Assembly (NCBI GenBank): GCA_963922585.1 | Contig: CAWUIK010000010.1 | Coordinates: 1 to 50,978, forward strand | Direction of reading: 5' to 3' | From: Parvicella sp963922585 | GTDB taxonomy: Bacteria; Bacteroidota; Bacteroidia; Flavobacteriales_D; Parvicellaceae | DNA length: 50,978 nt | Shown: piece after piece, positions 50,201-50,978 of the stretch | How positions within the stretch are numbered: the first letter of the stretch is position 1 | How the letters are laid out: every line of letters starts with the position of its first letter | Position numbers and translations under genes: made by a program | The notes under the pieces: model-generated | Database searches by the model: none | Told to the model about the DNA's origin: nothing | Seen by the model: the letters and a program-made list of their open reading frames with translations, nothing else

Positions 50201-50583
50201 GCTACACTTCTTTGGTTGTTGTTTTCTCCTGTTCCTACCCAAATAATATTTTCATTGTTGGGGTCCATAGTGATACAGCCAATAGAGTAGGAGCCTTCGT
50301 TGTCGAAAATAGGTTCGTAAGTTGTTCCGTTATTCACGGTTTTCCAAACCCCACCAGAAGAAACTGCAACATAATATTCGTTGAAGTTTTTGGGATTTAC
50401 CGCAAAATCAGAAATTCTACCAGAAGTTAAAGCGGGTCCAATGGACCTAAATTTTAAACCTCCAAAAGTACTAGTGTTATAAATAGTTTTGTCTTTACTA
50501 TCGTTCTTGGTGTCTTTCTTTTTTTGTCCGAAAAATGGAATTGCCAAAGAAAGCGAAAGCAAAATGAGAATATTTTTTGTCAT
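47293..50583 (-). CDS. Large exported sortilin/BNR-propeller protein (VPS10-like)
   Basis: This 1096-residue protein has a signal peptide (MTKNILILLSLSLAIPFFG, cut before QKKKD). Residues about 40-780 are one or two large beta-propellers built of Asp-box/BNR repeats, with many copies of the S-x-D-G-G-x-x-W pattern, e.g. SLDGGKSW, TTDGGDTW, SEDGGKTW, SSDKGKTW. This is the VPS10/sortilin-like family often labelled glycosyl hydrolase in Bacteroidota. The C-terminal third (about 780-1096) has a beta domain (PGTYYVAVH) and a helical, coiled-coil-like end. No sialidase catalytic set (Arg triad, Tyr-Glu) is evident, so enzymatic activity should not be assumed. There is no T9SS sorting domain. The regulator gene begins 13 bp after it, so the two may be co-transcribed. 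Confidence 0.88.
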   Translation of the reverse strand: MTKNILILLSLSLAIPFFGQKKKDTKNDSKDKTIYNTSTFGGLKFRSIGPALTSGRISDFAVNPKNFNEYYVAVSSGGVWKTVNNGTTYEPIFDNEGSYSIGCITMDPNNENIIWVGTGENNNQRSVAYGDGVYQSLDGGKSWKNVGLKNSEHIGMIKVHPENSNIVYVAAYGPLWSAGGERGLYQTTDGGDTWNLILEIDEHTGINEIHFDPENANVIYATAHQRRRHVFTYVSGGPGCGIHKSEDGGKTWKTINKGLPAKMGRIGMTISPVDRNYIYAIVEGEGDSGGFFKSTNRGASWEKMNKFKTSGNYYQEIIADPKDKDKVFIMDTWLRHTSDGGKTIVMTGEDDKHVDNHCIWINPNNTNHFMVGCDGGIYETYDHAKTWNYKSNLPIIQFYKVAVDNDLPFYNVYGGTQDNNSMGGPSRTINNHGIMNSDWFITNGGDGFESAIDPKDPNIVYAQSQYGYLVRYDKTNGESVGIKPQAKSGAPALRWNWDAPLLISPHNNKRLYFAANVLFKSDDRGNTWEQISGDLTQQLDRNKIPVMGRVQSVDAVMKNQSTTIYGNIVALDESPKQEGLVYVGTDDGLIQVTEDNGKNWRKISSFTGIPANTYVNAIVTSKHDANVVYAVFNNHKNGDFKPYILKSSDKGKTWTAIQNDLPERGSVYDIAEDHINPNLLFAGTEFGVFFSINSGKNWIQLKSGIPTIAVRDIEIQERENDLVLASFGRGFYILDDYSPLRHFKEDMMQAKAHLFPIKDGLMYIEANPLGGRGKASQGSNLYIAPNPEVGSVFTVLINDTTKTAKELRQEIEGKLIKDGKDVVYPNYEALKKEDLQEKPYLVYTIFDSEKNPIRKIKTDLKYGINRTVWDFRYTPQTPIQLNEKKLGRYSSKTEGPLALPGTYYVAVHKIFDDEVTELVAPTSFECKWLEEYAIPIANKNEILSFAQKVEKLRKASGGVQKYLADMQERVKFIEKTIQVAPQVNLELVTQLKSIKESINKVSTEMYGDATLTSREFEAPNSISENVGTIVWNMWNARTAITQTNKDLYQDAGTRLEKVLVQIKETDNQIKNIENQLDQLETPYTPGRFNIPDWKME

Positions 50584-50953
50584 TATTGTGGATTAAATTT
50601 CTAAATGATAATGCTTACAAATTTACAGAAAATTTCTAATGTGATATCATAAAATACCTTAAGAAGTAAATTCACGAAGCGTACATTTTGAATCAAGTAC
50701 TTCAAGGTTTATATAGAGCAACTTTTTATAAAGCGTAGATTTATACGTTTAAATCTACGCTTTTCGTTGTATATTTTATAATATTACAGGTTATCATTTG
50801 AGATATAAATTTAAAGTTTCTAAATATTATATTAAAGAAAAAAAGAAAATGAATGTCATGATGAAGTGTTTCAAACATTTACAGAAAAAAAAGTGAATAA
50901 AAAAACTCATAATAAATCCTTTTTTTGTAGTTTTGCATTTATAAACAAAATAC
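50584..50953. other. 370-bp non-coding region between divergent genes
   Basis: This region separates the minus-strand sortilin-like gene from a plus-strand gene that starts at the window edge. It holds a possible minus-strand -7 box (TAAATTTG read on the minus strand, 50618-50625) for the former and a possible plus-strand -7 box (TAGTTTTG, 50928-50935) for the latter, neither with a clear -33 element. It also holds the strong hairpin at 50730-50763. No ORF or RNA gene is recognisable. Confidence 0.6.
50730..50763. terminator. Strong 14-bp perfect hairpin
   Basis: AAAGCGTAGATTTA (50730-50743), a 6-base loop, and TAAATCTACGCTTT (50750-50763) are perfectly complementary. A T-run lies on each side (CTTTTTATA before, TTTT after). 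It looks like an intrinsic terminator, yet both flanking genes point away from it, so what it ends is unclear. An operator palindrome or small-RNA end are alternatives. Confidence 0.6.
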
Positions 50954-50978
50954 ATGAATGGAATAAACACCAGTAGCT
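50954..50978 (+). CDS. Start of a truncated plus-strand gene
   Basis: An ATG opens a frame (MNGINTSS) that runs off the window edge. A -7-like box TAGTTTTG (50928-50935) lies 18 bp upstream. Only eight codons are visible, so the product cannot be named, and the start itself is tentative. An overlapping ATG four bases later closes at once. Confidence 0.35.

Noticed and set aside
47293..50583. Sialidase or other glycosidase activity
   Set aside because: Asp-box repeats are present, but the catalytic Arg triad and nucleophile pair are not recognisable. Sortilin/VPS10-like propellers explain the repeats.

Overview
The window is AT-rich, densely coded DNA from a member of the Bacteroidota, most likely a flavobacterium or close relative. 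The evidence is type IX secretion (T9SS) sorting domains of both types (A and B/CHU_C), a PorP/SprF protein, a PorX regulator, a PorG-like barrel, PKD-rich giant surface proteins, and promoters that fit the Bacteroidota TTG-N20-TAnnTTTG pattern. I see no rRNA, tRNA, CRISPR array, insertion sequence or prophage. The genus cannot be named from the sequence alone.

Layout. (1) 1-2404: a heptamer tandem repeat, a minus-strand pair (alpha/beta hydrolase, SixA-like phosphatase), and a divergent plus-strand pair (Lrp/AsnC regulator, YjbR/MmcQ protein). (2) 2567-3529: a PorG-like/DUF6089 outer-membrane protein. (3) 3625-13252: a catabolic island for tyrosine (homogentisate dioxygenase, HPPD), tryptophan (3-HAO, KMO, TDO) and phenylacetate (PaaA, PaaB, PaaC). 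Every metabolic enzyme here consumes O2; the hydrolases, lyases and isomerases of the same pathways are absent. Two Fic-domain genes, one with its catalytic His replaced by Gln, and a four-helix-bundle gene are threaded between the oxygenases. (4) 13335-13979: an endonuclease III with no Fe-S cluster cysteines. (5) 14074-16607: a TPR histidine kinase and a LytTR response regulator. (6) 16753-43487: a roughly 27-kb, eight-gene, tightly spaced run of exported proteins, apparently one operon. In order it encodes a beta-barrel, a 2295-residue repeat protein, an FN3 protein, a phage tail-collar-like protein, a PKD protein with a type A sorting domain, a DUF2341/PKD protein with a type B sorting domain, a PorP/SprF-coiled-coil-SPOR-like fusion, and a protein with fifteen ~80-residue repeats and a type A sorting domain. 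(7) 43596-45134: a PorX-type regulator. (8) 45154-50583 (minus): a CstB-like persulfide dioxygenase/rhodanese, a Crp/Fnr regulator and a 1096-residue sortilin/BNR-propeller protein. (9) 50584-50978: a non-coding stretch with a strong hairpin and the start of a truncated plus-strand gene.

How it fits together. The most unusual part is region 6. It is flanked by a two-component pair upstream and by PorX downstream, and looks like a complete kit for building a large multi-protein cell-surface structure through T9SS. The 2295-residue protein holds two different arrays of predicted beta-hairpin repeats, with periods of about 22 and 17 residues. The oxygenase-only island with embedded Fic genes is the second point of interest. 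Promoters, operons and protein folds given here are read by eye from sequence and are not computed.
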